From Ridgeia piscesae (lineage: Eukaryota > Annelida > Polychaeta > Sabellida > Siboglinidae): a stretch of DNA of 64,000 nucleotides. Location of the stretch: the NCBI GenBank assembly GCA_025642075.2, contig JAODUO010000112.1, forward strand, positions 10,001 to 74,000, read 5' to 3'. Made by a program: the position numbers and the translations under genes. Numbering within the stretch: position 1 is the stretch's first letter; every line of letters starts with the position of its first letter. The notes below the pieces were generated by a model. It searched no databases, was not told the DNA's origin, and saw only the letters and a list, made by a program, of their open reading frames with translations. Shown piece by piece: positions 46,110 through 57,905 of this stretch.

Positions 46110-47325
46110 ATAGGTTTTTAGACGTCGGCGGAATGAAACTATATTACCTTCTGATTTAACATGCACTGGCAGGAAGCGAATTCCAGCGAAACTCGGGTCC
46201 CAGCTTTCGTTTCACCCGAAGAATTTAAGTAAAGAGGGTTGCTACTGGTTGTGCGTAGCTGTCTGGAATTTATTGCTGGAGTTAGCATCGAATTTAGATA
46301 TGCTGGTTGTGTAGCGGAGAGTGCTTGATAGGCTATTGTACAAATCTTGAAAAATGATACGATAGTGCACAGGGAGCCAATGCAATGATTTTAGAAGCGG
46401 CACTGAGCGAGAAAAACGAGGAGAACGCGTGACCACCCTTGCTAAAAAAATTGGACACGCTGAAGTTTTGCTATATCCTTGTTTGCAGTATTGTAAAGGA
46501 GGGAATTGCAGTAGTCAAGTCTGCTGCTTACTAGAGCTGTTGCGATGGTTTTAGCAACGGAAAGTGATGTAAACCGGCGAATACGGCGAAGACCGCGGAT
46601 GTGGTAAAAACAGCTACGACATTTTTTCGATAGATGTTTGAAATTGAAGTTTTCATCAAACGGTACTCCGAGATTAAAAACTGAGGCTGTGATACTCTGA
46701 CTCAGGATATGTGTCGGGGAAAAGGCATCGAGTTTTGTACGCTGCGTTGACTTACCAATTATGAAAAATCCGCTCTTATCTGCATTTAGTTTTATTTTAC
46801 TATTTTTCATCCAAAGGGAGACATCTTGGAGACAATCCTTGAGCTGGTTTATGGAGCGACAAGTATCTGGTGTGGTCAAATAAACATAGATTTATTTGTG
46901 TGTCATCTGCATAAAGGTGATGCTCCAAGTTGTGACTCTGGATAACTACATAAGTTTACATGCGCACATTAAAAATCTTCAGGAAATAAGCCGGAGGGAA
47001 TGATGCATTTATGATGTCTGTTATTGGTCTAATTAATGCGTCAAGGCATTATTTCAGTAGTATGGTCGGGAATGGGCCAAGATCACAGGATTTACTTCGT
47101 GACGACATGATTATTATTCTCACTTCAGCAGTTATGGCTGGTTCAAACGATGCGAGTTGAGAATTTAGTTGTGGAGAGTCAGCATTTACAGAGGCCGGAG
47201 TTTGATCCATGAAACCTGAATGTATGAGGCTGATTTTGTCTTTAAAATCATTAGAAAACGGGTTACACCGTGTCTTGATTAATGCATGTGTGGGTAGAGA
47301 AGGAGTAGGACTAGGCCGCCTGTGT
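46110..47325 (-). mobile_element. Antisense LINE (L2-like), copy B
   Basis: Minus strand: KSCDLGPFPTILLK (pre-RT), LNADKSGFFIIGKSTQRTKL, then KCRSCFYHIRGLRRIRRF, SSRLDYCNSLLY and, nearest 46242, FSRSVPLLKSLHWLPVHYRI, the conserved L2 C-terminal block missing from copy A. Palm motifs deleted; multiple frame breaks. The nuclease half seen in copy A is absent here, replaced by 36-bp repeats at 47326. Confidence 0.82.
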
Positions 47326-47865
47326 AAGTGCGTCAGACGAGCGTTGACTGGACACCCGACACCGTGCGTCAGACGAGAGTCGACTTGACACCCGACACCG
47401 TGCGTCAGACGAGAGTCGACTTGACACCCGACACCGTGCGTCAGACGAGAGTCGACTTGACACCCGACACCGTGCGTCAGACGAGAGTCGACTTGACACC
47501 CGACACCGTGCGTCAGACGAGAGTCGACTTGACACCCGACACCGTGCGTCAGACGAGAGTCGACCAGACACCCGAGACAGTGCGTCAGACCAGAGTCGAC
47601 CAGACACCCGAGACCGTGCGTCAGACCAGAGTCGACCAGATACCCGAGACCGTGCGTCAGACCAGAGTCGACCAGATACCCGAGACCGCGCGTCAGACCA
47701 GAGTCGACCAGATACCCGAGACCGTGCGTCAGACCAGAGTCGACCAGATACCCGAGACCGTGCGTCAGACCAGAGTCGACCAGATACCCGAGACCGCGCG
47801 TCAGACCAGAGTCGTCTGGACAGCCGACAACATTCGTTAGACGAGAGTCGACAGGACGTCCGACA
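47326..47865 (+). repeat. 36-bp minisatellite of the broken relative, copy B
   Basis: About 14 units. The first seven are nearly identical (CAGACGAGAGTCGACTTGAC) and the next seven form a second subtype (CAGACCAGAGTCGACCAGAT). Four of six frames are open, which explains the 170- and 296-residue open frames here; neither has a start context or flanking exon. Confidence 0.93.
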
Positions 47866-48078
47866 CCCTGAGAGTCAGCCGCTGACCACTGGTTCGGCCC
47901 GTCGCGGCGTCCGTTCTTGTAAGTTTTACATTTTGGCAAGTTGACGTCTCAATTATTCCGCAATAACCTAGGGTCTAATATCTATATTAAAAAATACATT
48001 GAAAAAATCAGTACTTGTTAACATCGTGAAGCTACTGATGAACGCAGGACGCGACAGTCATTTCAGTTGTAAATTAAC

Positions 48079-48375
48079 GTTTGTTTTATAGCTGAGTGAC
48101 TGTCCATTTGGTGCTGTCAGACACAGTTAGTTGCACTGTTCCCTCGGGGTAAAATGATGAGCGGGTGACGTCGAGTAGATGCCTGGAAGAAGACGAGGGG
48201 AGGGCGAGGATGAAGGAGAAAATTACAAACCGCGGTATGCCTATAGGTGGACTTGAACCCCCGATTGACAACGGAACGCGGGTACCCGCGCAGCCGGGGA
48301 ATGGGTAAAGATAATGATATATTAACTGTAAATGATCTGTCGGCTTGTTCAACGAGTGCATAGAACCGCAAATAT
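48079..48375 (-). repeat. Dispersed repeat with B-box-like motif, copy B
   Basis: Near-identical partner of 30605-30900, part of the segmental duplication. Confidence 0.45.
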
Positions 48376-48461
48376 AACGAATATATCCTCAGTATGTGTA
48401 CACATGAACCTTTAAAAGCAGGCGAGCGCTAAAAAACGTCACACTTACAACGATGTTGTTC

Positions 48462-48523
48462 CCTTGTCTTACAGCTATATCACAACACGGCTTCTCCGGG
48501 GTCGCTCTCTTTCTAGTTCTTCT
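48462..48523 (+). pseudogene. Broken relative, copy B: acceptor and start of transmembrane exon
   Basis: A pyrimidine-rich GTTGTTCCCTTGTCTTACAG ends at 48474. It is followed by CTATATCACAACACGGCT and GGGGTCGCTCTCTTTC, matching 25147-25205 of gene A with 17 bp missing. The LINE begins at about 48524. This is the best evidence that the transmembrane segment was once a separate exon with a phase 1 acceptor. Confidence 0.7.
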
Positions 48524-51500
48524 GAACGTTCTTTCAAAATGGCTGCCGAGGTGTGACATCTTTCGATCGCGGGAGCAAATTTACTATTTCATGAGGAATT
48601 TTTTTAAAGTAATTAGACCCCATCATGACTAAACGGACAGAAGACAGCGCTTCGGACACCGCAGAAATAGCACTAAAGGAAGACGCCCTGCTGGGCAGGT
48701 TTGTAGAACGTTTGTCCAACGAAGCGGTTGTTGAGAAGTTACGCCTTGTGCTAAACCGAAAGGAGCGCACTGATAAGCTGGACACATTAACTGAAAAATC
48801 TCCCAGCTTAACGAACGATTGGATAAGAATGACGAGTATATTGCTGCTCTAGAGGCAAGAATGTCCTCATGTGAGGCTGATCTTGATCAACTAGAACAAT
48901 ATTCACGAAGAACAAATCTACGATTCTTCGGAATCCCCGAGTCAGAGAAGGGGGAAGACACCACCGGCAAGCTGCTGTCCATTGTGAACGAAACAATGGG
49001 AGTCACACCTCCCATTGTGAGCGCCGACGAAGTGACAAGTCATCGGCTTAGACGGCGCATGCCAGGTGCAGACGCGGAAACGCGACCACGGCCAGTGATT
49101 GTCAAATTTGCCACGGCCGACATGCGCGACGTGGGCATCCGTGCGAGACGCCGCTTGCGTGAAAGCGGCGTTGGACCGACGGTGTACGTCAACGAAGACC
49201 TGACACGTCGGCGAGACGAGACAACTGAAGAAGTCAAGAAAAATCAATGACTGCTGGACCTTCAACGGCAAAGTTGTAGTAAAGACTATAGACGGCGTTG
49301 TGAAGCGGCGACGGTGATTGGAAACCCACAACCTGACTCTGGTGATATCAATCATTTCTTATTTTATTTTTGGATCCACAAAAGTGTGCTAGCATTATCT
49401 GCAGGAACAGTTTTGTAAACTGAGAAATCAATATGTTCTGGTATTCATAATAATTGTTTACGTATGGTTCTGTTGGGTGTGCTAACTTTTTATGCAGATT
49501 AAATTTTTTGACAGTGCTGTCATCATATGTAGATATACATACTTGTGGTTGTGTTCGCTGCCATAATTAAGCGCAAACATAATTGTTTGACTACGCCATT
49601 GCTACCACTATGCGTAGATTTACATGGTTTTGATTGTGTCACTATGCAGACACAATTATTTTGACTGCGCTATCGTTATGTGCACGTTTATTTTATAAAT
49701 CGTCTAAACATATATTTCAATTGAACTATTTCCTCCCTATGAACATCTCATGATGTCATTAACTCGGAGGCTAATTACCTTTTCCGGGTTTTTTTTGGTA
49801 ATGTTTTTTCTTTGTATTGAAATCAATGTGATGGTTATCTCTACTCAATTACAAGCTTTCACATATATTAACACTTTACTAAGAACTGTAGTGTGCTTGG
49901 AAATGTACAACTCAATTAATTGTATTCCGTATATCTATCACAATATCTTTATACAAAGACTCGTTTTTCATTACAGTATAATGAAATCATTTCAATTAAT
50001 CGAAAATGCCCTCTGATGAAGCTCTCCTCTCCTACTCAGGAAATATTCTAAACAACTGCTTAACAAATATATTATAATAAATGAAAATGAAACTGACATA
50101 AACGAACAACAAATAATTCGACATTCGTCGTACTATGATTTCGAACAGTTTAGTAAGTTAGCTAAGGAAAACAAACCTTTAAGTTTAGTATAATATGTCT
50201 TCAAGAGACATGGATAGATGAAAGTGAGGATATATCGCCATTTCATTTACAAGGCTATGTACATGTACCAGTAAATGAGGAATTTATTAATTATTTGAAA
50301 GTTATTTAAGCAATCGACGACAGTATGTTGAAATTGATCAAATGCAATCAGAAACCCTTCCAGTAAAAATCGGAGTTCCACAAGGATTCAACCCCAATTT
50401 GTTTACTATTTATATTAATGATTTCCCACACGTCAGTAATATATTTAACTTCATTATGTATGCAGATGATACAACATTCTCAAGTATATTAAACCAATTT
50501 ACTGATAACACACATCATAAAACCAAGAGCGTAGAATCCTTAATAAATTATGAACTCGGGAAAGTTATAGAATGGCCAAATATAAATAGATTGTCCTTAA
50601 ACAAAGAAATATCAAACAAGTGGATGAATTTATTTTCTAGGAATTACTCTGGACACAAATATTACATAGAAAAAACACCTAAATAAAATTGCAAATAAAT
50701 GTTCCAAAATTACAGGCGTTTTAAACAAACTAAAGCATGTACTGCCGACATAAAAATACTTCTATACAATTCTCTAATCCTATCACATATTAATTATTGT
50801 ATTACGGTTAGGGGATACAAAGGTAGTCGAAAGTTGAGAATTCAAAAAAGGCAGTTCGAATAATAACATTGAACAGATACAATTCACACACTGAACCAGT
50901 TTTTAAAACACTTCAAATATATAAAATAGATGATCAATTAAAACTGCAAGAATTTAAATTGATTTATAAATACAGGCATGGTGATTTGCCAGTTTACTAA
51001 TTGGAATGTTATCCCCAATTATAAAATACACGGTCATGATACCCGCAAAGCTACAAATATACACGCATCTATGACAAGACATGAATTTGCCAAAAAGTGC
51101 CTTAAATACAATTTGCCTCAAATTATAAATGATACTCCAGAATAAATTTTGGAAAAAAAATGTTTACTACTTAAAAATGTATCTCTTACAAAAATATCAA
51201 AACGTATGTACAATAACTGATTGTTACATATGTCAGCTAAACAGTCATTAGAATTTTAATATGCACATATATGGATAGATGCAATGAAATGTTATATGTA
51301 TTTTTGTATTGTTACTTAATTATTTCTACTTACTTATACTACAGAGAAGCATGTACATATGCATCACAGATAGATTTAACTATTAAGAGATAAATAATCG
51401 TATTAAAATAAAAAAAATGCGCTACATACGTATATTGAGAGCTTAACTATAATTATGTGTAATTACTACGAGGGGCTCCTGTGATAGCGACTTTTCAGTC

Positions 51501-51624
51501 TTAACAGGAACCACTGACCCCCATTTCACAGTTCTGTTTTAAATTACCTATGATGACGTTTTGTTTATGTTTCACTTTACGATTATTGAATTCATGTACT
51601 TATTTTGGGGTAAAAAAATTAACA
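48524..51624 (+). mobile_element. LINE inserted in the transmembrane exon, copy B
   Basis: 5' end near GAACGTTCTTTCAAAATGGC. ORF1 from ATG at 48625 (MTKRTEDSASDTAEIALKED), coiled coil, then LEQYSRRTNLRFFGIPESEK, PRPVIVKFATADMRDVGIRA and VYVNEDLTRRR, shifted near 48797 and shortened near 49212. ORF2 is mostly deleted between about 50180 and 50285; the RT resumes with INDFPHVSNIFNFIMYADDT at about 50417. The 3' end is TTTTGGGGTAAAAAAATTAA. Same insertion point as in copy A. Confidence 0.85.
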
Positions 51625-51995
51625 TCTTGTTCTTGTTCTGCCTACTGCTTTTGTTATTACTGTCGTCATAGTTAACATACCCTTGCCGCCGCCCCCCGAG
51701 CTCCCTCTGGCGCCGAGGACCAGCGAGACAGACAACGGCCATGCCATGAGCCGCGATCGGAAGTGACTGTTAAATAGTGGTATCCATTTATCGGTAACGT
51801 GTCTAAACCTAAGGCCCAGAAAGTGGAGGAGCGGTACAAGCACGCCATACGTTCCGGCATTTTGCAACGTCAGCGGAGCAGACGGATTGTCCGTCGGTGG
51901 TTATCGTCGCCGAATGCGCTGCCGGCCGGCTGGCCGGCCCAGACCCTCCCACGACCGTCAGACCCACCGTGTTTACGAGCCGTCACGTAGGAGGA
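51625..51995 (+). pseudogene. Transmembrane-exon fragment of the broken relative, copy B
   Basis: CTTGTTCTTGTTCTGCCTAC onward matches gene exon 2 from the helix to CGTCACGTAGG, with a deletion after GAAGTGACTGTTAAATAG. Partner of 35668-36005; it keeps the AAACCTAAGGCCCAG part missing there. Confidence 0.8.
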
Positions 51996-52289
51996 TGTTC
52001 TTTCGCTTCGGATTTCTAATTTTCATAGTTATTGTCACATAAAGTTGCTTAATTATTTAATTGCGGACCAAGCATATGCTATGGTCATTTATCACGTCCT
52101 TCTAGTATTTTTAATGAAGTAAAGCATTGTCGTAATTAAGTGATTAATATTTTACCCAACTCCCATAAATGCAACACCGAAGTCCCGGCCAGTTCTTACG
52201 GACGGGCTACAGTCGACTACCACCATCGACCACAACCGGACCAGTGGTCCTCGGGCAGACCACGCACGCGCAGTACCCGGCAGTCGTCG

Positions 52290-52825
52290 AGGAGAACTAG
52301 TGAACGATTTAACGTTGAGTCGTATGTATCACCGTAACGAACAGTAAGAGCCGTCGTTACCAGGACGGTGTACCGTTGAGTCGTGTGTGCCATCGTAACG
52401 AACAGTTAGAGCCGTCGTTACCAGGACTGTGTACCGTCGAGTCGTGTGTGCCATCGTAACGAACAGTTAGAGGCGTCGTTACCAGGACGGAGTACCGTCG
52501 AGGCGTGTGTGCCATCGTAACGAACAGTTAGAGCCGTCGTTACCAGGACGGTGTATTGTCGAGTAATGTGTGCCATCGTAACGAACAGTTAGAGCCGTCG
52601 TTACCAGGACGGTGTATTGTCGAGTAATGTGTGCCACCGTAACGAACAATTAGAGCCGTCGTTACCAGGACGGTGTACTGTCGAGTAATGTGTGCCACCG
52701 TAACGAACAGTTAGAGCCGTCGTTACCAGGACGGTGTACTGTCGAGTAATGTGTGCCACGTAACGACCAGTTAGAGCCGTCGTTACCAGGACGGTGTACT
52801 GTCGAATCGTGTGTTCATCTGTCAC
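52290..52825 (+). repeat. 61-bp minisatellite, about 8 units (copy B)
   Basis: Units at 52327, 52388, 52449, 52510, 52571, 52632, 52693 and 52754. The later units carry a TATTGTCGAGTAATG variant. Partner of 36260-36785. Confidence 0.95.
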
Positions 52826-53047
52826 GTCGTTTGAGACTGCCGCAGTTTCGCCATATTGTGCGGATGTCCCGTGCAACACATCCACGCTGGCTGTGTTGCA
52901 TTGCGAGAGGAAGTTTGCGAAAATCCAATCACAATTGACGTTACACAAATCCAAACGGTACATTTGAAGAAACCCCGCGAGTCTACTCTAGCGTCTATCT
53001 GTGACTGTGTAGTTTCGCTTCGATATTGGATGGTCAGATGAACGAAA

Positions 53048-53398
53048 ATGAGAAGATCCAAACGAAAGGCTGGTTCATGTGATTATGATGCACAAAGGAA
53101 GATAACAAAGTAGAAATATGCGGCACATTATCAAGCAGCGTGGACGACTGGTCCGGAGTTCACAACGTGGATCAGACCAGTGGCAGAGGACAGGATGAGG
53201 GCATTCTGTGGTCTGTGCCGGACTGATTTCAGTGTGGCGGCATCGGTGATATACTGATGTACGTGCTCATGCAAAGGGGACTCATACAAAAGAAAAGACT
53301 GCAGAGAGGGGCACCATGAAGTCTATTCAGTCTGTCTTTACAGGTCAAGAGTCAGCTCGCAAAATTAAGTTGTGTCGCATAAGTAAGACTGTCAATAT
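53048..53398 (+). pseudogene. hAT-type BED zinc finger N-terminus, broken
   Basis: From ATG 53048: a basic start (RRSKRKAGS), an in-frame TAG at 53111, then YAAHYQAAWTTGPEFTTWIR and AFCGLCRTDFSVAAS. After a one-base shift it reads DVRAHAKGTHTKEKT. This gives the C-x2-C...H-x4-H finger typical of hAT transposases. It stops where the antisense DIRS-like element begins (about 53399). It may be the missing 5' end of a gene like that at 37126-39610. Confidence 0.65.
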
Positions 53399-53399
53399 C

Positions 53400-54560
53400 C
53401 GGATAAGGGACATGAGGTGTTTGTCTTCACTAGTTTGATGGTTCATGACATGGACAACGGCTACATTATCACAGAGGACAAGCAATCTACCATCTTTCAG
53501 AAATTGTGGCCACAAGGACTAGGCCAGCACAATTGAAAATAATTCCTTAATGGCGATATTGACATCGCGCCACAATAAAGGCCAGTGACCTTGAAACCAC
53601 TGTCCTTGTAAAATCCCAATACATCCGACACCGGGAGCATCTGCAAATAATTCAAGCTTCTCTGACGATAACCACTGATCATTAATGAGAAGTGAAGATC
53701 CGTTGAAGTTTTCTCGAGAAAGAGAGACCATGCAGCCAAGTCTAACCGGGCCTCATGGTCGAAACGGATGTGAAAATTATGCTTAATTTTCCCTGGGTTA
53801 AATCATATAACCGTCGCAAAAAAGGCCTACCAGCGATGATAACTTTGCAACAGAGTTCCTAGAAGTCTTTGTAAGTCCCGCAAAGTAACCTTTTTTACGA
53901 TGACTGAAGGATTTGACTAACGTAATCGCTGCCTCAAGTTTATCTTGTGGAAGCCTGGCCTCCATCTTCACAGTGTCTACCTCGATACCATGCACGACAA
54001 CGCAAGTGGAAGGAAGACAGTTTTGCTATGTTTGATTGGAATTGACAAACAACGGGTCAGAGAAAAGAATTGCTGTCCAAAATGTGATTCATGTGTGTAA
54101 CATGAAAACGAGTTTGCAAGATGCAAGATCCAATGTAAGGCACAGCTGAATTGCTCAAAACGTTTGCATGATGTGGAGCAACCCATTGGAAGACACTTAT
54201 CAAAATAATAATCCCCTTCAAATGAGAAGCCCAAGAGATGGTAAATTTAGGGTTGAACTAGAATAATCCGAAATGCAGATTCTATGTCAGCTTTGGAAAT
54301 AAAGCAACCTTTTCCGACAGATGTAAGTAAGGAAATGAAGTAGTCGTAATCTTCACACTGTACAGAACAACACTCTTTCGATAGACCAACATTCACAGTG
54401 TTTCACTTGGGCAATGATACGTCATGAATTAATCTAAACTTGCCCTGTTCCTTCTTTGGGATCAAACCCAATGGGGAAACAATGAAGTTATAAATGGTGT
54501 AATGCGACTCAGTTTTAATTCACGAGAGATCATTTCTTTTGCCACAGGGAGGTTGTCTAG
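53400..54560 (-). mobile_element. DIRS-like retroelement: reverse transcriptase and RNase H, broken
   Basis: Minus strand, in order: SPLGLIPKKEQGKFRLIHDV, KGCFISKADIESAFRIILV, YYFDKCLPMGCSTSCKRFEQ, IEVDTVKMEARLPQDKLEAA, then FDHEARLDLAAWSLFLE (RNase H side) and LLVLCDNVAVVHVMNHQTSE near 53400. This order, with the CLPMGCSSSC-type block, is characteristic of DIRS/tyrosine-recombinase retroelements. The catalytic pair region after the CLPMG block is damaged by a deletion near 54060. Several stops. No tyrosine recombinase domain is present in the window. Confidence 0.8.
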
Positions 54561-54659
54561 GAGAGATGGATGGTTGCATGGCACTGACCGTTCACTAAGA
54601 TCACCTAGAAAGAAAATGGGAAAGCCGTAGGTAAAACCTTGCCAAATGTCCATGCTCAA

Positions 54660-55330
54660 AACTGCATCGTAATTACTTGCCGGCAGCAGATGCAGGAGCC
54701 GAGCGGTGTGGACCTGGGTTAGGAGCCGTGACGCCGGGGAAAGGAGGTTGTTTGAAAGGGACGGAGGGGCAATTGAAGGGGACAGCAGGGCGTGGGAACT
54801 GAGAGGCTGGACCATTGTCCCGGCATTGGAACAGAGCATGTTGTCCATTGCATGTTGGGCACCGGTGCAAGAAGGAACATTTGGCATTGCTGCTTCGCCC
54901 ATAGCTGCAGTAGGCGAAGCAGTAGCCCTTTGGAAAGGGCTGCGGCCGAACACCGGAAGGGCCAAACCAGTTCCTATTTTCGGAAATCCCGATCGTATGC
55001 GAGCACAATATGACGGGGGAATGAGATGCCATGTTGCGAATGATCTGCATATATTTGAGTATGCCTTGGATGTCTGCAGGGGAGTGATCAGTTTAGATGA
55101 CGATGAAAATTAAGAAGGCATCAGACCACCGCTCACTGGTAGAATTTGTTTTCAAAAGTGGACGCCGTGAGAACAAAAGAGGCTGGCTGGTGGAGATGAT
55201 GTTAGTTTCAGGCACATAATCGCTGATAAGCAACGATAGGTCGATGTATTGGTTGGACCACATTTGTTATTTTATTTTTGGTTCCACCCGGCTACCTAGT
55301 GGTACTGCTGCAAAAGCGTTAATATTGTTG
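54660..55330 (-). mobile_element. DIRS-like gag region with CCCH-type zinc knuckle
   Basis: Minus strand: WSNQYIDLSLLISDYV, SERWSDAFLIF, a stop, then DIQGILKYMQIIRNMASHSP and GYCFAYCSYGRSSNAKCSF, HRCPTCNGQHALFQC, a Cys/His knuckle, followed by a Pro-rich stretch. The order gag then RT/RNase H fits one element of about 2 kb. A TGA near 55099 splits the ORF. Confidence 0.72.
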
Positions 55331-56324
55331 GGTAAGTGGGCAGGTCTTCACCTAGGTCCCCTGAGAGCAAACCAGCATCAACGGCTGCCCCTGTCATCGC
55401 AGGTGTAGCTCACCCGGCAGCAGGTGGCGTGGCTGACTCAGCAGCGGCAGGGATCGCATGCTCTACCGCCTGGGCGGACGCCAACACCAAGACAACCTCC
55501 CGAAGTGACTCTACGGACCAACTGGACCAAAGTATGAAATGAAAACCCATCCGGGTAAATTTCCACAGGCTGTCATAGTCAAAACATGTAAGACACGACA
55601 ATAACATGCAATGTAAAATTTAGTACCCAAGCAAACGAAAGGCAGGCACAAACGGCAAACCCCTAGGCAAAGTAAATGGAAGAAGATGAAATTTTACAGC
55701 CTGAACTTGCATGAGATATATATATGGGGCAACACATGAATGTAAAATTGATGACACCGCCACTAAGCGAGAGCCAAAAAGAAGAAAATGGTATCCAGTA
55801 TTAGTAACTGACGACATGGGCAAGGCCAAAATGACGTAACAAATACATGAGTAAAAAGAAGATAAACTAGCTGTTGCTGGGCACAATATTATAATAATTA
55901 AACACACACCGTGAACAAAGTAGAAATGGGCATGGTCACTAGGTTATATGGCGCCGAAAGGCAGAGGTAAAATGGCCTCAATGAGCATGAGAGAAATTGT
56001 TGAAAAAAAAATACACAATCATAATTAAAGCACAACATTTTACCAATGGCCACGATGGGCAAAGACAGAAAGCCATAATAATGGCTCCTGTGGGCCAAAC
56101 TGCCATAACAATGACAAACATAAATAAGATAATAGTTTATGAAGGCCACATAGGGCAAAGAAATAATTTCATAAAAACCGCCACACTGGGCCAAAATGTC
56201 ACATAAAGGACAAATGATTACGACATTAATAGTGTACAGTAGCCACGATGGGCAAAGACAAAATTTACGAAATTAAACAGCTACGGTGGGCACTGCCAAA
56301 GGTAGATACATATTATTGACACTG
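55331..56324. other. Non-coding region with recurring GCCAC..TGGGCAAA motifs
   Basis: From about 55815 to 56300 the words GGCCACGATGGGCAAAG, GGCCACATAGGGCAAAG, GCCACACTGGGCCAAAA, AGCCACGATGGGCAAAG and AGCTACGGTGGGCAC recur at irregular 40-95 bp spacing. Probably leader or internal repeats of the DIRS-like element. An Ala-rich frame at 55336-55542 has no support. Confidence 0.5.
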
Positions 56325-56678
56325 TTATTTATACGGCCACAACAGCAGAAATGAGATGACGGGAGTAAACAAATAAGAGTGAGAGAAGTTTGATGTACAT
56401 GTACGCTCGTTGAAGCACAAAAGAACCTCCCACGTCAACAACTGATTAACAGCAGCCGCGACTGCCCCACAGACACTGTTAAAATATTTTCTGTTGCCCT
56501 CCGTATTGAAATGGACGCCATCGCAGAGGTATTGTGGCCAGTCAGACCATATGCTGCGGTGGGACCAGAAATCAATGTGATCAAAGTATTTGGTATACTG
56601 GTTATACAGGAACACTCTGGTATTAAAGTCCCTATCGACAGAATAGGCCGAAGATTTAGCATACCGAGTGTCACACAT
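56325..56678 (-). pseudogene. SGNH-hydrolase-like C-terminal fragment
   Basis: Minus strand frame with DHIDFWSHRSIWSDWPQYLC and DGVHFNTEGNRKYFNSVC. DGVHFN matches the Asp-x-x-His block V of SGNH hydrolases. The Ser and Asn blocks are missing because a LINE 3' end starts at about 56702. SGNH domains occur in some retroelements, so it may belong with the DIRS-like element downstream; that is inference. Confidence 0.5.
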
Positions 56679-56690
56679 AACAGTTCCTCA

Positions 56691-57905
56691 TTAGAAGTAC
56701 GCTAATTTAAATAAACGTGTCTTGAGAAGAGTCTTGAATTTTACTAAAGTGTTTGACTGGCGAATGTTTTCTGGTAAACTGTTCCAAACTGCTGGTCCAG
56801 ACAGCGAGAAAGCCCGCCTGCCGTAGCCCTCCAGATTATAGCGCGGAACCACGAGCAGACCCTGATCAGCAGACCGGAGGTTACGGTTCGGCGAGTATGG
56901 TGTTACAAGATATTGAAGGTATTTGGGTGCAAGCTCGTGCAAGTCAGAAAACACAAGTACTAGTAATTTATGCTGGACACGCCAAAGCGAACCGGAAGCC
57001 AGTGCAACTTAATCAGTACCGGAGTAATGTGCTGGTGTTTTCGCTGCCTTGCGATCAGTCTCACTGCTGAATTTTGCACCATCTGCAACTTGGTCATGAG
57101 TGCCTCCTAAATGCCATACAACACCGCATTGCCCTAATCCAGCCGCGATATCACTAGGGCATGGACAATTGTCTTACACGCTTCGGTAGTAAGACAATGT
57201 CTAATCTTTAAGACTACATAAAGATGGCAGTACGCAGACTTGCACATGCGCGACGCGACACCTGTGACGACATTTCAATTCACAGTTGATCATAATCCCG
57301 AGGTTTCGGATGGTCGGTGATGGCACAATGTTACATCTGCATACACTAACACAAGGGACATCTTGCAGATGTTTACGATTTGGTGCCGATATGATAATTG
57401 CTTCGGTCTTGCTTTTGTTCAGCAGGAGATTGTGGTCTGACATCCACAGTCTCGCTTCTTCAATGCATCGGCAGTTTCTCCATCCCGCACTCCACTCAGG
57501 TCAACGTATAGTTGGGCGTCATCTGCATAAAGATGGGATTGAAGTTGATACTTTCTGAAGATAGCACCCAATGGCAGCGTATAGATGGAGAAGAGGACTG
57601 GGCCCAACACAGATCCTTGTGGGATGCCTGATTCGATCAGTGTTCTGTGTGAGTTGTGGCTGCCAATGCGCAGTGTGAGAGTCCGGTTTGATATGTACGA
57701 TTCCAGCCATTTCAGTGCAGTGCCTTCAAAGCCTATGCTGCGCATCTGGCCGATTAACATTGAGTGGTCAACTGTGTCAAACGCAGCGCTCGTGTCGAGC
57801 AGCACTGTTAGCATACCTTTCTTTCTGTCGACGGAATTAAAGGGGGAGTGAAGCGCTTGAACAACCACAGCCCAAACATAAGAACATATAATTTGCAGCA
57901 CTTGT
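56691..57905 (-). mobile_element. Antisense LINE (L2/Rex-like) RT, 5' truncated
   Basis: Minus strand: MLTVLLDTSAAFDTVDHSML, LKWLESYISNRTLTLRIG, SGIPQGSVLGPVLFSIYTLP, SHLYADDAQLYVDL, then KSKTEAIIIS and near the end KLHWLPVRFGV, NLEGYGRRAFSLSGPAVWNS and LLKTRLFKLAYF stop. Palm motifs are intact in sequence, but there are several frameshifts between 57440 and 56950. Endonuclease missing. Confidence 0.85.

Noticed and set aside
47049..47939. 296-residue minus-strand frame and 170-residue plus-strand frame at 47.3-47.9 kb
   Set aside because: Join a LINE pre-RT piece and the 36-bp repeat by chance; the array belongs to a broken gene relative.
54706..55113. 135-residue plus-strand frame
   Set aside because: Antisense of the DIRS-like gag zinc-knuckle region, which has clear motifs on the minus strand.
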